From NCBI GenBank assembly GCA_022605955.1, contig JAKCOZ010000001.1, positions 78,294,520 to 78,358,519 on the forward strand: a stretch of 64,000 bases of DNA, read 5' to 3'. Shown one piece after another: positions 48,701 to 62,133 of this stretch. Position 1 is the first letter of the stretch, and every line of letters begins with the position of its first letter. The notes under the pieces were generated by a model that saw nothing but the letters and a program-made list of their open reading frames with translations, searched no databases and was not told where the DNA came from. The position numbers and the translations under genes are program-made. This stretch comes from Rallus limicola. Taxonomy: Eukaryota; Chordata; Aves; Gruiformes; Rallidae.

Positions 48701-50857
48701 TGCTCGTGTGTCCTGTTAGGAGGTTTCAGACGAGCTATGCCTTTCAGGCCTAGCTTCTTTACTTTGGGAGTTATTGCTGGACGTTTAGCATGTTTTGAAC
48801 TGCAGTCTGCTAGGGCCGAGAAAAGCACCGTAGGAGGTTCCAGGCATGTTCCCTCTTTCCAGGCAAAGGAAAAGGCTGAGAGCCAAAGTGACAGGGTCTG
48901 CTCGTGTGTCCTGTTAGGAGGTTTCAGACAAGCTATGCCTTTCAGGCCTAGCTTCTTTCCTTTGGGAGTTATTGCTGGACGTTTAGCATGTTTTGAACTG
49001 CAGTCTGCTAGGGCCGAGAAAAGCACCGTAGGAGGTTCCAGGCATGTTCCCTCTTTCCAGGCAAAGGAAAAGGCTGAGAGCCAAAGTGACAGGGTCTGCT
49101 CGTGTGTCCTGTTAGGAGGTTTCAGACAAGCTATGCCTTTCAGGCCTAGCTTCTTTACTTTGGGAGTTATTGCTGGACGTTTAGCATGTTTTGAACTGCA
49201 GTCTGCTAGGGCCGAGAAAAGCACCGTAGGAGGTTCCAGGCATGTTCCCTCTTTCCAGGCAAAGGAAAAGGCTGAGAGCCAAAGTGACAGGGTCTGCTCG
49301 TGTGTCCTGTTAGGAGGTTTCAGACAAGCTATGCCTTTCAGGCCTAGCTTCTTTACTTTGGGAGTTATTGCTGGACGTTTAGCATGTTTTGAACTGCAGT
49401 CTGCTAGGGCCGAGAAAAGCACCGTAGGAGGTTCCAGGCATGTTCCCTCTTTCCAGGCAAAGGAAAAGGCTGAGAGCCAAAGTGACAGGGTCTGCTCGTG
49501 TGTCCTGTTAGGAGGTTTCAGACGAGCTATGCCTTTCAGGCCTAGCTTCTTTACTTTGGAAGTTATTGCTGGACGTTTAGCATGTTTTGAACTGCAGTCT
49601 GCTAGGGCCGAGAAAAGCACCGTAGGAGGTTCCAGGCATGTTCCCTCTTTCCAGGCAAAGGAAAAGGCTGAGAGCCAAAGTGACAGGGTCTGCTCGTGTG
49701 TCCTGTTAGGAGGTTTCAGACAAGCTATGCCTTTCAGGCCTAGCTTCTTTACTTTGGGAGTTATTGCTGGACGTTTAGCATGTTTTGAACTGCAGTCTGC
49801 TAGGGCCGAGAAAAGCACCGTAGGAGGTTCCAGGCATGTTCCCTCTTTCCAGGCAAAGGAAAAGGCTGAGAGCCAAAGTGACAGGGTCTGCTCGTGTGTC
49901 CTGTTAGGAGGTTTCAGACAAGCTATGCCTTTCAGGCCTAGCTTCTTTACTTTGGGAGTTATTGCTGGACGTTTAGCATGTTTTGAACTGCAGTCTGCTA
50001 GGGCCGAGAAAAGCACCGTAGGAGGTTCCAGGCATGTTCCCTCTTTCCAGGCAAAGGAAAAGGCTGAGAGCCAAAGTGACAGGGTCTGCTCGTGTGTCCT
50101 GTTAGGAGGTTTCAGACGAGCTATGCCTTTCAGGCCTAGCTTCTTTACTTTGGGAGTTATTGCTGGACGTTTAGCATGTTTTGAACTGCAGTCTGCTAGG
50201 GCCGAGAAAAGCACCGTAGGAGGTTCCAGGCATGTTCCCTCTTTCCAGGCAAAGGAAAAGGCTGAGAGCCAAAGTGACAGGGTCTGCTCGTGTGTCCTGT
50301 TAGGAGGTTTCAGACGAGCTATGCCTTTCAGGCCTAGCTTCTTTACTTTGGGAGTTATTGCTGGACGTTTAGCATGTTTTGAACTGCAGTCTGCTAGGGC
50401 CGAGAAAAGCACCGTAGGAGGTTCCAGGCATGTTCCCTCTTTCCAGGCAAAGGAAAAGGCTGAGAGCCAAAGTGACAGGGTCTACTCGTGTGTCCTGTTA
50501 GGAGGTTTCAGACGAGCTATGCCTTTCAGGCCTAGCTTCTTTACTTTGGGAGTTATTGCTGGACGTTTAGCATGTTTTGAACTGCAGTCTGCTAGGGCCG
50601 AGAAAAGCACCGTAGGAGGTTCCAGGCATGTTCCCTCTTTCCAGGCAAAGGAAAAGGCTGAGAGCCAAAGTGACAGTGTCTGCTCGTGTGTCCTGTTAGG
50701 AGGTTTCAGACAAGCTATGCCTTTCAGGCCTAGCTTCTTTACTTTGGGAGTTATTGCTGGACGTTTAGCATGTTTTGAACTGCAGTCTGCTAGGGCCGAG
50801 AAAAGCACCGTAGGAGGTTCCAGGCATGTTCCCTCTTTCCAGGCAAAGGAAAAGGCT

Positions 50858-52045
50858 GAGAGCCAAAGTGACAGGGTCTGCTCGTGTGTCCTGTTAGGAG
50901 GTTTCAGACGAGCTATGCCTTTCAGGCCTAGCTTCTTTACTTTGGAAGTTATTGCTGGACGTTTAGCATGTTTTGAACTGCTGTCTGCTAGGGCCGAGAA
51001 AAGCACCGTAGGAGGTTCCAGGCATGTTCCCTCTTTCCAGGCAAAGGAAAAGGCTGAGAGCCAAAGTGACAGGGTCTGCTCGTGTGTCCTGTTAGGAGGT
51101 TTCAGACGAGCTATGCCTTTCAGGCCTAGCTTCTTTACTTTGGGAGTTATTGCTGGACGTTTAGCATGTTTTGAACTGCAGTCTGCTAGGGCCGAGAAAA
51201 GCACCGTAGGAGGTTCCAGGCATGTTCCCTCTTTCCAGGCAAAGGAAAAGGCTGAGAGCCAAAGTGACATGGTCTGCTCGTGTGTCCTGTTAGGAGGTTT
51301 CAGACAAGCTATGCCTTTCAGGCCTAGCTTCTTTACTTTGGGAGTTATTGCTGGACGTTTAGCATGTTTTGAACTGCAGTCTGCTAGGGCCGAGAAAAGC
51401 ACCGTAGGAGGTTCCAGGCATGTTCCCTCTTTCCAGGCAAAGGAAAAGGCTGAGAGCCAAAGTGACAGGGTCTGCTCGTGTGTCCTGTTAGGAGGTTTCA
51501 GACAAGCTATGCCTTTCAGGCCTAGCTTCTTTACTTTGGGAGTTATTGCTGGACGTTTAGCATGTTTTGAACTGCAGTCTGCTAGGGCCGAGAAAAGCAC
51601 CGTAGGAGGTTCCAGGCATGTTCCCTCTTTCCAGGCAAAGGAAAAGGCTGAGAGCCAAAGTGACAGGGTCTGCTCGTGTGTCCTGTTAGGAGGTTTCAGA
51701 CGAGCTATGCCTTTCAGGCCTAGCTTCTTTACTTTGGGAGTTATTGCTGGACGTTTAGCATGTTTTGAACTGCAGTCTGCTAGGGCCGAGAAAAGCACCG
51801 TAGGAGGTTCCAGGCATGTTCCCTCTTTCCAGGCAAAGGAAAAGGCTGAGAGCCAAAGTGACAGGGTCTGCTCGTGTGTCCTGTTAGGAGGTTTCAGACG
51901 AGCTATGCCTTTCAGGCCTAGCTTCTTTACTTTGGGAGTTATTGCTGGACGTTTAGCATGTTTTGAACTGCAGTCTGCTAGGGCCGAGAAAAGCACCGTA
52001 GGAGGTTCCAGGCATGTTCCCTCTTTCCAGGCAAAGGAAAAGGCT
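50858..52045 (+). repeat. PstI-loss cassette, six-unit version
   Basis: It starts with the linked TTTGGAAGTT/GAACTGCTGTC unit, then G at 53, GACATGG, A, G, G. The same opening triplet (PstI-loss, G, GACATGG) begins the next two blocks. Confidence 0.75.
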
Positions 52046-53827
52046 GAGAGCCAAAGTGACAGGGTCTGCTCGTGTGTCCTGTTAGGAGGTTTCAGACGAG
52101 CTATGCCTTTCAGGCCTAGCTTCTTTACTTTGGAAGTTATTGCTGGACGTTTAGCATGTTTTGAACTGCTGTCTGCTAGGGCCGAGAAAAGCACCGTAGG
52201 AGGTTCCAGGCATGTTCCCTCTTTCCAGGCAAAGGAAAAGGCTGAGAGCCAAAGTGACAGGGTCTGCTCGTGTGTCCTGTTAGGAGGTTTCAGACGAGCT
52301 ATGCCTTTCAGGCCTAGCTTCTTTACTTTGGGAGTTATTGCTGGACGTTTAGCATGTTTTGAACTGCAGTCTGCTAGGGCCGAGAAAAGCACCGTAGGAG
52401 GTTCCAGGCATGTTCCCTCTTTCCAGGCAAAGGAAAAGGCTGAGAGCCAAAGTGACATGGTCTGCTCGTGTGTCCTGTTAGGAGGTTTCAGACAAGCTAT
52501 GCCTTTCAGGCCTAGCTTCTTTACTTTGGGAGTTATTGCTGGACGTTTAGCATGTTTTGAACTGCAGTCTGCTAGGGCCGAGAAAAGCACCGTAGGAGGT
52601 TCCAGGCATGTTCCCTCTTTCCAGGCAAAGGAAAAGGCTGAGAGCCAAAGTGACAGGGTCTGCTCGTGTGTCCTGTTAGGAGGTTTCAGACGAGCTATGC
52701 CTTTCAGGCCTAGCTTCTTTACTTTGGGAGTTATTGCTGGACGTTTAGCATGTTTTGAACTGCAGTCTGCTAGGGCCGAGAAAAGCACCGTAGGAGGTTC
52801 CAGGCATGTTCCCTCTTTCCAGGCAAAGGAAAAGGCTGAGAGCCAAAGTGACAGGGTCTGCTCGTGTGTCCTGTTAGGAGGTTTCAGACAAGCTATGCCT
52901 TTCAGGCCTAGCTTCTTTACTTTGGGAGTTATTGCTGGACGTTTAGCATGTTTTGAACTGCAGTCTGCTAGGGCCGAGAAAAGCACCGTAGGAGGTTCCA
53001 GGCATGTTCCCTCTTTCCAGGCAAAGGAAAAGGCTGAGAGCCAAAGTGACAGGGTCTGCTCGTGTGTCCTGTTAGGAGGTTTCAGACAAGCTATGCCTTT
53101 CAGGCCTAGCTTCTTTACTTTGGGAGTTATTGCTGGACGTTTAGCATGTTTTGAACTGCAGTCTGCTAGGGCCGAGAAAAGCACCGTAGGAGGTTCCAGG
53201 CATGTTCCCTCTTTCCAGGCAAAGGAAAAGGCTGAGAGCCAAAGTGACAGGGTCTGCTCGTGTGTCCTGTTAGGAGGTTTCAGACGAGCTATGCCTTTCA
53301 GGCCTAGCTTCTTTACTTTGGGAGTTATTGCTGGACGTTTAGCATGTTTTGAACTGCAGTCTGCTAGGGCCGAGAAAAGCACCGTAGGAGGTTCCAGGCA
53401 TGTTCCCTCTTTCCAGGCAAAGGAAAAGGCTGAGAGCCAAAGTGACAGGGTCTGCTCGTGTGTCCTGTTAGGAGGTTTCAGACAAGCTATGCCTTTCAGG
53501 CCTAGCTTCTTTACTTTGGGAGTTATTGCTGGACGTTTAGCATGTTTTGAACTGCAGTCTGCTAGGGCCGAGAAAAGCACCGTAGGAGGTTCCAGGCATG
53601 TTCCCTCTTTCCAGGCAAAGGAAAAGGCTGAGAGCCAAAGTGACAGGGTCTGCTCGTGTGTCCTGTTAGGAGGTTTCAGACGAGCTATGCCTTTCAGGCC
53701 TAGCTTCTTTACTTTGGGAGTTATTGCTGGACGTTTAGCATGTTTTGAACTGCAGTCTGCTAGGGCCGAGAAAAGCACCGTAGGAGGTTCCAGGCATGTT
53801 CCCTCTTTCCAGGCAAAGGAAAAGGCT
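52046..53827 (+). repeat. PstI-loss cassette, nine-unit version
   Basis: It opens with the same triplet, then G, A, A, G, A, G at offset 53. It differs from its neighbours in length only in the plain units after the triplet. Confidence 0.75.
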
Positions 53828-55411
53828 GAGAGCCAAAGTGACAGGGTCTGCTCGTGTGTCCTGTTAGGAGGTTTCAGACGAGCTATGCCTTTCAGGCCTA
53901 GCTTCTTTACTTTGGAAGTTATTGCTGGACGTTTAGCATGTTTTGAACTGCTGTCTGCTAGGGCCGAGAAAAGCACCGTAGGAGGTTCCAGGCATGTTCC
54001 CTCTTTCCAGGCAAAGGAAAAGGCTGAGAGCCAAAGTGACAGGGTCTGCTCGTGTGTCCTGTTAGGAGGTTTCAGACGAGCTATGCCTTTCAGGCCTAGC
54101 TTCTTTACTTTGGGAGTTATTGCTGGACGTTTAGCATGTTTTGAACTGCAGTCTGCTAGGGCCGAGAAAAGCACCGTAGGAGGTTCCAGGCATGTTCCCT
54201 CTTTCCAGGCAAAGGAAAAGGCTGAGAGCCAAAGTGACATGGTCTGCTCGTGTGTCCTGTTAGGAGGTTTCAGACAAGCTATGCCTTTCAGGCCTAGCTT
54301 CTTTACTTTGGGAGTTATTGCTGGACGTTTAGCATGTTTTGAACTGCAGTCTGCTAGGGCCGAGAAAAGCACCGTAGGAGGTTCCAGGCATGTTCCCTCT
54401 TTCCAGGCAAAGGAAAAGGCTGAGAGCCAAAGTGACAGGGTCTGCTCGTGTGTCCTGTTAGGAGGTTTCAGACGAGCTATGCCTTTCAGGCCTAGCTTCT
54501 TTACTTTGGGAGTTATTGCTGGACGTTTAGCATGTTTTGAACTGCAGTCTGCTAGGGCCGAGAAAAGCACCGTAGGAGGTTCCAGGCATGTTCCCTCTTT
54601 CCAGGCAAAGGAAAAGGCTGAGAGCCAAAGTGACAGGGTCTGCTCGTGTGTCCTGTTAGGAGGTTTCAGACAAGCTATGCCTTTCAGGCCTAGCTTCTTT
54701 ACTTTGGGAGTTATTGCTGGACGTTTAGCATGTTTTGAACTGCAGTCTGCTAGGGCCGAGAAAAGCACCGTAGGAGGTTCCAGGCATGTTCCCTCTTTCC
54801 AGGCAAAGGAAAAGGCTGAGAGCCAAAGTGACAGGGTCTGCTCGTGTGTCCTGTTAGGAGGTTTCAGACGAGCTATGCCTTTCAGGCCTAGCTTCTTTAC
54901 TTTGGGAGTTATTGCTGGACGTTTAGCATGTTTTGAACTGCAGTCTGCTAGGGCCGAGAAAAGCACCGTAGGAGGTTCCAGGCATGTTCCCTCTTTCCAG
55001 GCAAAGGAAAAGGCTGAGAGCCAAAGTGACAGGGTCTGCTCGTGTGTCCTGTTAGGAGGTTTCAGACAAGCTATGCCTTTCAGGCCTAGCTTCTTTACTT
55101 TGGGAGTTATTGCTGGACGTTTAGCATGTTTTGAACTGCAGTCTGCTAGGGCCGAGAAAAGCACCGTAGGAGGTTCCAGGCATGTTCCCTCTTTCCAGGC
55201 AAAGGAAAAGGCTGAGAGCCAAAGTGACAGGGTCTGCTCGTGTGTCCTGTCAGGAGGTTTCAGACAAGCTATGCCTTTCAGGCCTAGCTTCTTTACTTTG
55301 GGAGTTATTGCTGGACGTTTAGCATGTTTTGAACTGCAGTCTGCTAGGGCCGAGAAAAGCACCGTAGGAGGTTCCAGGCATGTTCCCTCTTTCCAGGCAA
55401 AGGAAAAGGCT
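53828..55411 (+). repeat. PstI-loss cassette, eight-unit version
   Basis: It opens with the same triplet, then G, A, G, A and a CTGTCAGG unit (55214). A further PstI-loss unit at 55412 starts a fourth block that departs at 55808 (GATAGTG). Confidence 0.75.
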
Positions 55412-56995
55412 GAGAGCCAAAGTGACAGGGTCTGCTCGTGTGTCCTGTTAGGAGGTTTCAGACGAGCTATGCCTTTCAGGCCTAGCTTCTTTACTTTGGA
55501 AGTTATTGCTGGACGTTTAGCATGTTTTGAACTGCTGTCTGCTAGGGCCGAGAAAAGCACCGTAGGAGGTTCCAGGCATGTTCCCTCTTTCCAGGCAAAG
55601 GAAAAGGCTGAGAGCCAAAGTGACAGGGTCTGCTCGTGTGTCCTGTTAGGAGGTTTCAGACGAGCTATGCCTTTCAGGCCTAGCTTCTTTACTTTGGGAG
55701 TTATTGCTGGACGTTTAGCATGTTTTGAACTGCAGTCTGCTAGGGCCGAGAAAAGCACCGTAGGAGGTTCCAGGCATGTTCCCTCTTTCCAGGCAAAGGA
55801 AAAGGCTGATAGTGAAAGTGACAGGGTCTGCTCGTGTGTCCTGTTAGGAGGTTTCAGACAAGCTATGCCTTTCAGGCCTAGCTTCTTTACTTTGGGAGTT
55901 ATTGCTGGACGTTTAGCATGTTTTGAACTGCAGTCTGCTAGGGCCGAGAAAAGCACCGTAGGAGGTTCCAGGCATGTTCCCTCTTTCCAGGCAAAGGAAA
56001 AGGCTGAGAGCCAAAGTGACAGGGTCTGCTCGTGTGTCCTGTTAGGAGGTTTCAGACGAGCTATGCCTTTCAGGCCTAGCTTCTTTACTTTGGGAGTTAT
56101 TGCTGGACGTTTAGCATGTTTTGAACTGCAGTCTGCTAGGGCCGAGAAAAGCACCGTAGGAGGTTCCAGGCATGTTCCCTCTTTCCAGGCAAAGGAAAAG
56201 GCTGAGAGCCAAAGTGACAGGGTCTGCTCGTGTGTCCTGTTAGGAGGTTTCAGACGAGCTATGCCTTTCAGGCCTAGCTTCTTTACTTTGGGAGTTATTG
56301 CTGGACGTTTAGCATGTTTTGAACTGCAGTCTGCTAGGGCCGAGAAAAGCACCGTAGGAGGTTCCAGGCATGTTCCCTCTTTCCAGGCAAAGGAAAAGGC
56401 TGAGAGCCAAAGTGACAGGGTCTGCTCGTGTGTCCTGTCAGGAGGTTTCAGACGAGCTATGCCTTTCAGGCCTAGCTTCTTTACTTTGGGAGTTATTGCT
56501 GGACGTTTAGCATGTTTTGAACTGCAGTCTGCTAGGGCCGAGAAAAGAACCGTAGGAGGTTCCAGGCATGTTCCCTCTTTCCAGGCAAAGGAAAAGGCTG
56601 AGAGCCAAAGTGACAGGGTCTGCTCGTGTGTCCTGTTAGGAGGTTTCAGACAAGCTATGCCTTTCAGGCCTAGCTTCTTTACTTTGGGAGTTATTGCTGG
56701 ACGTTTAGCATGTTTTGAACTGCAGTCTGCTAGGGCCGAGAAAAGCACCGTAGGAGGTTCCAGGCATGTTCCCTCTTTCCAGGCAAAGGAAAAGGCTGAG
56801 AGCCAAAGTGACATGGTCTGCTCGTGTGTCCTGTTAGGAGGTTTCAGACAAGCTATGCCTTTCAGGCCTAGCTTCTTTACTTTGGGAGTTATTGCTGGAC
56901 GTTTAGCATGTTTTGAACTGCAGTCTGCTAGGGCCGAGAAAAGCACCGTAGGAGGTTCCAGGCATGTTCCCTCTTTCCAGGCAAAGGAAAAGGCT

Positions 56996-57188
56996 GAGAG
57001 CCAAAGTGACAGGGTCTGCTCGTGTGTCCTGTTAGGAGGTTTCAGACAAGCTATGCCTTTCAGGCCTAGCTTCTTTGGGAGTTATTGCTGGACGTTTAGC
57101 ATGTTTTGAACTGCAGTCTGCTAGGGCCGAGAAAAGCACCGTAGGAGGTTCCAGGCATGTTCCCTCTTTCCAGGCAAAGGAAAAGGCT
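56996..57188 (+). repeat. 193-bp unit with the 5-bp deletion (7 of 10)
   Basis: Same deletion, after 59 units with no length change since the previous one ended. It is followed by GAGAGTC and CTGTCAGG units. Confidence 0.95.
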
Positions 57189-58970
57189 GAGAGTCAAAGT
57201 GACAGGGTCTGCTCGTGTGTCCTGTTAGGAGGTTTCAGACAAGCTATGCCTTTCAGGCCTAGCTTCTTTACTTTGGGAGTTATTGCTGGAAGTTTAGCAT
57301 GTTTTGAACTGCAGTCTGCTAGGGCCGAGAAAAGCACCGTAGGAGGTTCCAGGCATGTTCCCTCTTTCCAGGCAAAGGAAAAGGCTGAGAGCCAAAGTGA
57401 CAGGGTCTGCTCGTGTGTCCTGTCAGGAGGTTTCAGACAAGCTATGCCTTTCAGGCCTAGCTTCTTTACTTTGGGAGTTATTGCTGGACGTTTAGCATGT
57501 TTTGAACTGCAGTCTGCTAGGGCCGAGAAAAGCACCGTAGGAGGTTCCAGGCATGTTCCCTCTTTCCAGGCAAAGGAAAAGGCTGAGAGCCAAAGTGACA
57601 GGGTCTGCTCGTGTGTCCTGTTAGGAGGTTTCAGACAAGCTATGCCTTTCAGGCCTAGCTTCTTTACTTTGGGAGTTATTGCTGGACGTTTAGCATGTTT
57701 TGAACTGCAGTCTGCTAGGGCCGAGAAAAGCACCGTAGGAGGTTCCAGGCATGTTCCCTCTTTCCAGGCAAAGGAAAAGGCTGAGAGCCAAAGTGACATG
57801 GTCTGCTCGTGTGTCCTGTTAGGAGGTTTCAGACAAGCTATGCCTTTCAGGCCTAGCTTCTTTACTTTGGGAGTTATTGCTGGACGTTTAGCATGTTTTG
57901 AACTGCAGTCTGCTAGGGCCGAGAAAAGCACCGTAGGAGGTTTCAGGCATGTTCCCTCTTTCCATGCAAAGGAAAAGGCTGATAGTCAAAGTGACAGGGT
58001 CTGCTCGTGTGTCCTGTTAGGAGGTTTCAGACAAGCTATGCCTTTCAGGCCTAGCTTCTTTACTTTGGGAGTTATTGCTGGACGTTTAGCATGTTTTGAA
58101 CTGCAGTCTGCTAGGGCCGAGAAAAGCACCGTAGGAGGTTCCAGGCATGTTCCCTCTTTCCAGGCAAAGGAAAAGGCTGAGAGCCAAAGTGACAGGGTCT
58201 GCTCGTGTGTCCTGTTAGGAGGTTTCAGACGAGCTATGCCTTTCAGGCCTAGCTTCTTTACTTTGGGAGTTATTGCTGGACGTTTAGCATGTTTTGAACT
58301 GCAGTCTGCTAGGGCCGAGAAAAGCACCGTAGGAGGTTCCAGGCATGTTCCCTCTTTCCAGGCAAAGGAAAAGGCTGAGAGCCAAAGTGACAGGGTCTGC
58401 TCGTGTGTCCTGTTAGGAGGTTTCAGACGAGCTATGCCTTTCAGGCCTAGCTTCTTTCCTTTGGGAGTTATTGCTGGACGTTTAGCATGTTTTGAACTGC
58501 AGTCTGCTAGGGCCGAGAAAAGCACCGTAGGAGGTTCCAGGCATGTTCCCTCTTTCCAGGCAAAGGAAAAGGCTGAGAGCCAAAGTGACAGGGTCTGCTC
58601 GTGTGTCCTGTTAGGAGGTTTCAGACAAGCTATGCCTTTCAGGCCTAGCTTCTTTCCTTTGGGAGTTATTGCTGGACGTTTAGCATGTTTTGAACTGCAG
58701 TCTGCTAGGGCCGAGAAAAGCACCGTAGGAGGTTCCAGGCATGTTCCCTCTTTCCAGGCAAAGGAAAAGGCTGAGAGCCAAAGTGACAGGGTCTGCTCGT
58801 GTGTCCTGTTAGGAGGTTTCAGACAAGCTATGCCTTTCAGGCCTAGCTTCTTTACTTTGGGAGTTATTGCTGGACGTTTAGCATGTTTTGAACTGCAGTC
58901 TGCTAGGGCCGAGAAAAGCACCGTAGGAGGTTCCAGGCATGTTCCCTCTTTCCAGGCAAAGGAAAAGGCT

Positions 58971-59163
58971 GAGAGCCAAAGTGACAGGGTCTGCTCGTGT
59001 GTCCTGTTAGGAGGTTTCAGACAAGCTATGCCTTTCAGGCCTAGCTTCTTTGGGAGTTATTGCTGGACGTTTAGCATGTTTTGAACTGCAGTCTGCTAGG
59101 GCCGAGAAAAGCACCGTAGGAGGTTCCAGGCATGTTCCCTCTTTCCAGGCAAAGGAAAAGGCT
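58971..59163 (+). repeat. 193-bp unit with the 5-bp deletion (8 of 10)
   Basis: Same deletion but, as with the first unit of the window, followed by a plain GAGAGCC unit rather than GAGAGTC. Confidence 0.95.
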
Positions 59164-62133
59164 GAGAGCCAAAGTGACAGGGTCTGCTCGTGTGTCCTGT
59201 TAGGAGGTTTCAGACAAGCTATGCCTTTCAGGCCTAGCTTCTTTACTTTGGGAGTTATTGCTGGACGTTTAGCATGTTTTGAACTGCAGTCTGCTAGGGC
59301 CGAGAAAAGCACCGTAGGAGGTTCCAGGCATGTTCCCTCTTTCCAGGCAAAGGAAAAGGCTGAGAGCCAAAGTGACAGGGTCTGCTCGTGTGTCCTGTTA
59401 GGAGGTTTCAGACAAGCTATGCCTTTCAGGCCTAGCTTCTTTACTTTGGGAGTTATTGCTGGACGTTTAGCATGTTTTGAACTGCAGTCTGCTAGGGCCG
59501 AGAAAAGCACCGTAGGAGGTTCCAGGCATGTTCCCTCTTTCCAGGCAAAGGAAAAGGCTGAGAGCCAAAGTGACAGGGTCTGCTCGTGTGTCCTGTTAGG
59601 AGGTTTCAGACGAGCTATGCCTTTCAGGCCTAGCTTCTTTACTTTGGGAGTTATTGCTGGACGTTTAGCATGTTTTGAACTGCAGTCTGCTAGGGCCGAG
59701 AAAAGCACCGTAGGAGGTTCCAGGCATGTTCCCTCTTTCCAGGCAAAGGAAAAGGCTGAGAGCCAAAGTGACAGGGTCTGCTCGTGTGTCCTGTTAGGAG
59801 GTTTCAGACAAGCTATGCCTTTCAGGCCTAGCTTCTTTACTTTGGGAGTTATTGCTGGACGTTTAGCATGTTTTGAACTGCAGTCTGCTAGGGCCGAGAA
59901 AAGCACCGTAGGAGGTTCCAGGCATGTTCCCTCTTTCCAGGCAAAGGAAAAGGCTGAGAGCCAAAGTGACAGGGTCTGCTCGTGTGTCCTGTTAGGAGGT
60001 TTCAGACGAGCTATGCCTTTCAGGCCTAGCTTCTTTACTTTGGGAGTTATTGCTGGACGTTTAGCATGTTTTGAACTGCAGTCTGCTAGGGCCGAGAAAA
60101 GCACCGTAGGAGGTTCCAGGCATGTTCCCTCTTTCCAGGCAAAGGAAAAGGCTGAGAGCCAAAGTGACAGGGTCTGCTCGTGTGTCCTGTTAGGAGGTTT
60201 CAGACAAGCTATGCCTTTCAGGCCTAGCTTCTTTACTTTGGGAGTTATTGCTGGACGTTTAGCATGTTTTGAACTGCAGTCTGCTAGGGCCGAGAAAAGC
60301 ACCGTAGGAGGTTCCAGGCATGTTCCCTCTTTCCAGGCAAAGGAAAAGGCTGAGAGCCAAAGTGACAGGGTCTGCTCGTGTGTCCTGTTAGGAGGTTTCA
60401 GACAAGCTATGCCTTTCAGGCCTAGCTTCTTTACTTTGGGAGTTATTGCTGGACGTTTAGCATGTTTTGAACTGCAGTCTGCTAGGGCCGAGAAAAGCAC
60501 CGTAGGAGGTTCCAGGCATGTTCCCTCTTTCCAGGCAAAGGAAAAGGCTGAGAGCCAAAGTGACAGGGTCTGCTCGTGTGTCCTGTTAGGAGGTTTCAGA
60601 CGAGCTATGCCTTTCAGGCCTAGCTTCTTTACTTTGGGAGTTATTGCTGGACGTTTAGCATGTTTTGAACTGCAGTCTGCTAGGGCCGAGAAAAGCACCG
60701 TAGGAGGTTCCAGGCATGTTCCCTCTTTCCATGCAAAGGAAAAGGCTGAGAGCCAAAGTGACAGGGTCTGCTCGTGTGTCCTGTTAGGAGGTTTCAGACA
60801 AGCTATGCCTTTCAGGCCTAGCTTCTTTACTTTGGGAGTTATTGCTGGACGTTTAGCATGTTTTGAACTGCAGTCTGCTAGGGCCGAGAAAAGCACCGTA
60901 GGAGGTTCCAGGCATGTTCCCTCTTTCCAGGCAAAGGAAAAGGCTGAGAGCCAAAGTGACAGGGTCTGCTCGTGTGTCCTGTTAGGAGGTTTCAGACGAG
61001 GTATGCCTTTCAGGCCTAGCTTCTTTACTTTGGGAGTTATTGCTGGACGTTTAGCATGTTTTGAACTGCAGTCTGCTAGGGCCGAGAAAAGCACCGTAGG
61101 AGGTTCCAGGCATGTTCCCTCTTTCCAGGCAAAGGAAAAGGCTGAGAGCCAAAGTGACAGGGTCTGCTCGTGTGTCCTGTTAGGAGGTTTCAGACAAGCT
61201 ATGCCTTTCAGGCCTAGCTTCTTTACTTTGGGAGTTATTGCTGGACGTTTAGCATGTTTTGAACTGCAGTCTGCTAGGGCCGAGAAAAGCACCGTAGGAG
61301 GTTCCAGGCATGTTCCCTCTTTCCAGGCAAAGGAAAAGGCTGAGAGCCAAAGTGACAGGGTCTGCTCGTGTGTCCTGTTAGGAGGTTTCAGACAAGCTAT
61401 GCCTTTCAGGCCTAGCTTCTTTACTTTGGGAGTTATTGCTGGACGTTTAGCATGTTTTGAACTGCAGTCTGCTAGGGCCGAGAAAAGCACCGTAGGAGGT
61501 TCCAGGCATGTTCCCTCTTTCCAGGCAAAGGAAAAGGCTGAGAGCCAAAGTGACAGGGTCTGCTCGTGTGTCCTGTTAGGAGGTTTCAGACGAGCTATGC
61601 CTTTCAGGCCTAGCTTCTTTACTTTGGAAGTTATTGCTGGACGTTTAGCATGTTTTGAACTGCTGTCTGCTAGGGCCGAGAAAAGCACCGTAGGAGGTTC
61701 CAGGCATGTTCCCTCTTTCCAGGCAAAGGAAAAGGCTGAGAGCCAAAGTGACAGGGTCTGCTCGTGTGTCCTGTTAGGAGGTTTCAGACGAGCTATGCCT
61801 TTCAGGCCTAGCTTCTTTACTTTGGGAGTTATTGCTGGACGTTTAGCATGTTTTGAACTGCAGTCTGCTAGGGCCGAGAAAAGCACCGTAGGAGGTTCCA
61901 GGCATGTTCCCTCTTTCCAGGCAAAGGAAAAGGCTGAGAGCCAAAGTGACAGGGTCTGCTCGTGTGTCCTGTTAGGAGGTTTCAGACGAGCTATGCCTTT
62001 CAGGCCTAGCTTCTTTACTTTGGGAGTTATTGCTGGACGTTTAGCATGTTTTGAACTGCAGTCTGCTAGGGCCGAGAAAAGCACCGTAGGAGGTTCCAGG
62101 CATGTTCCCTCTTTCCAGGCAAAGGAAAAGGCT

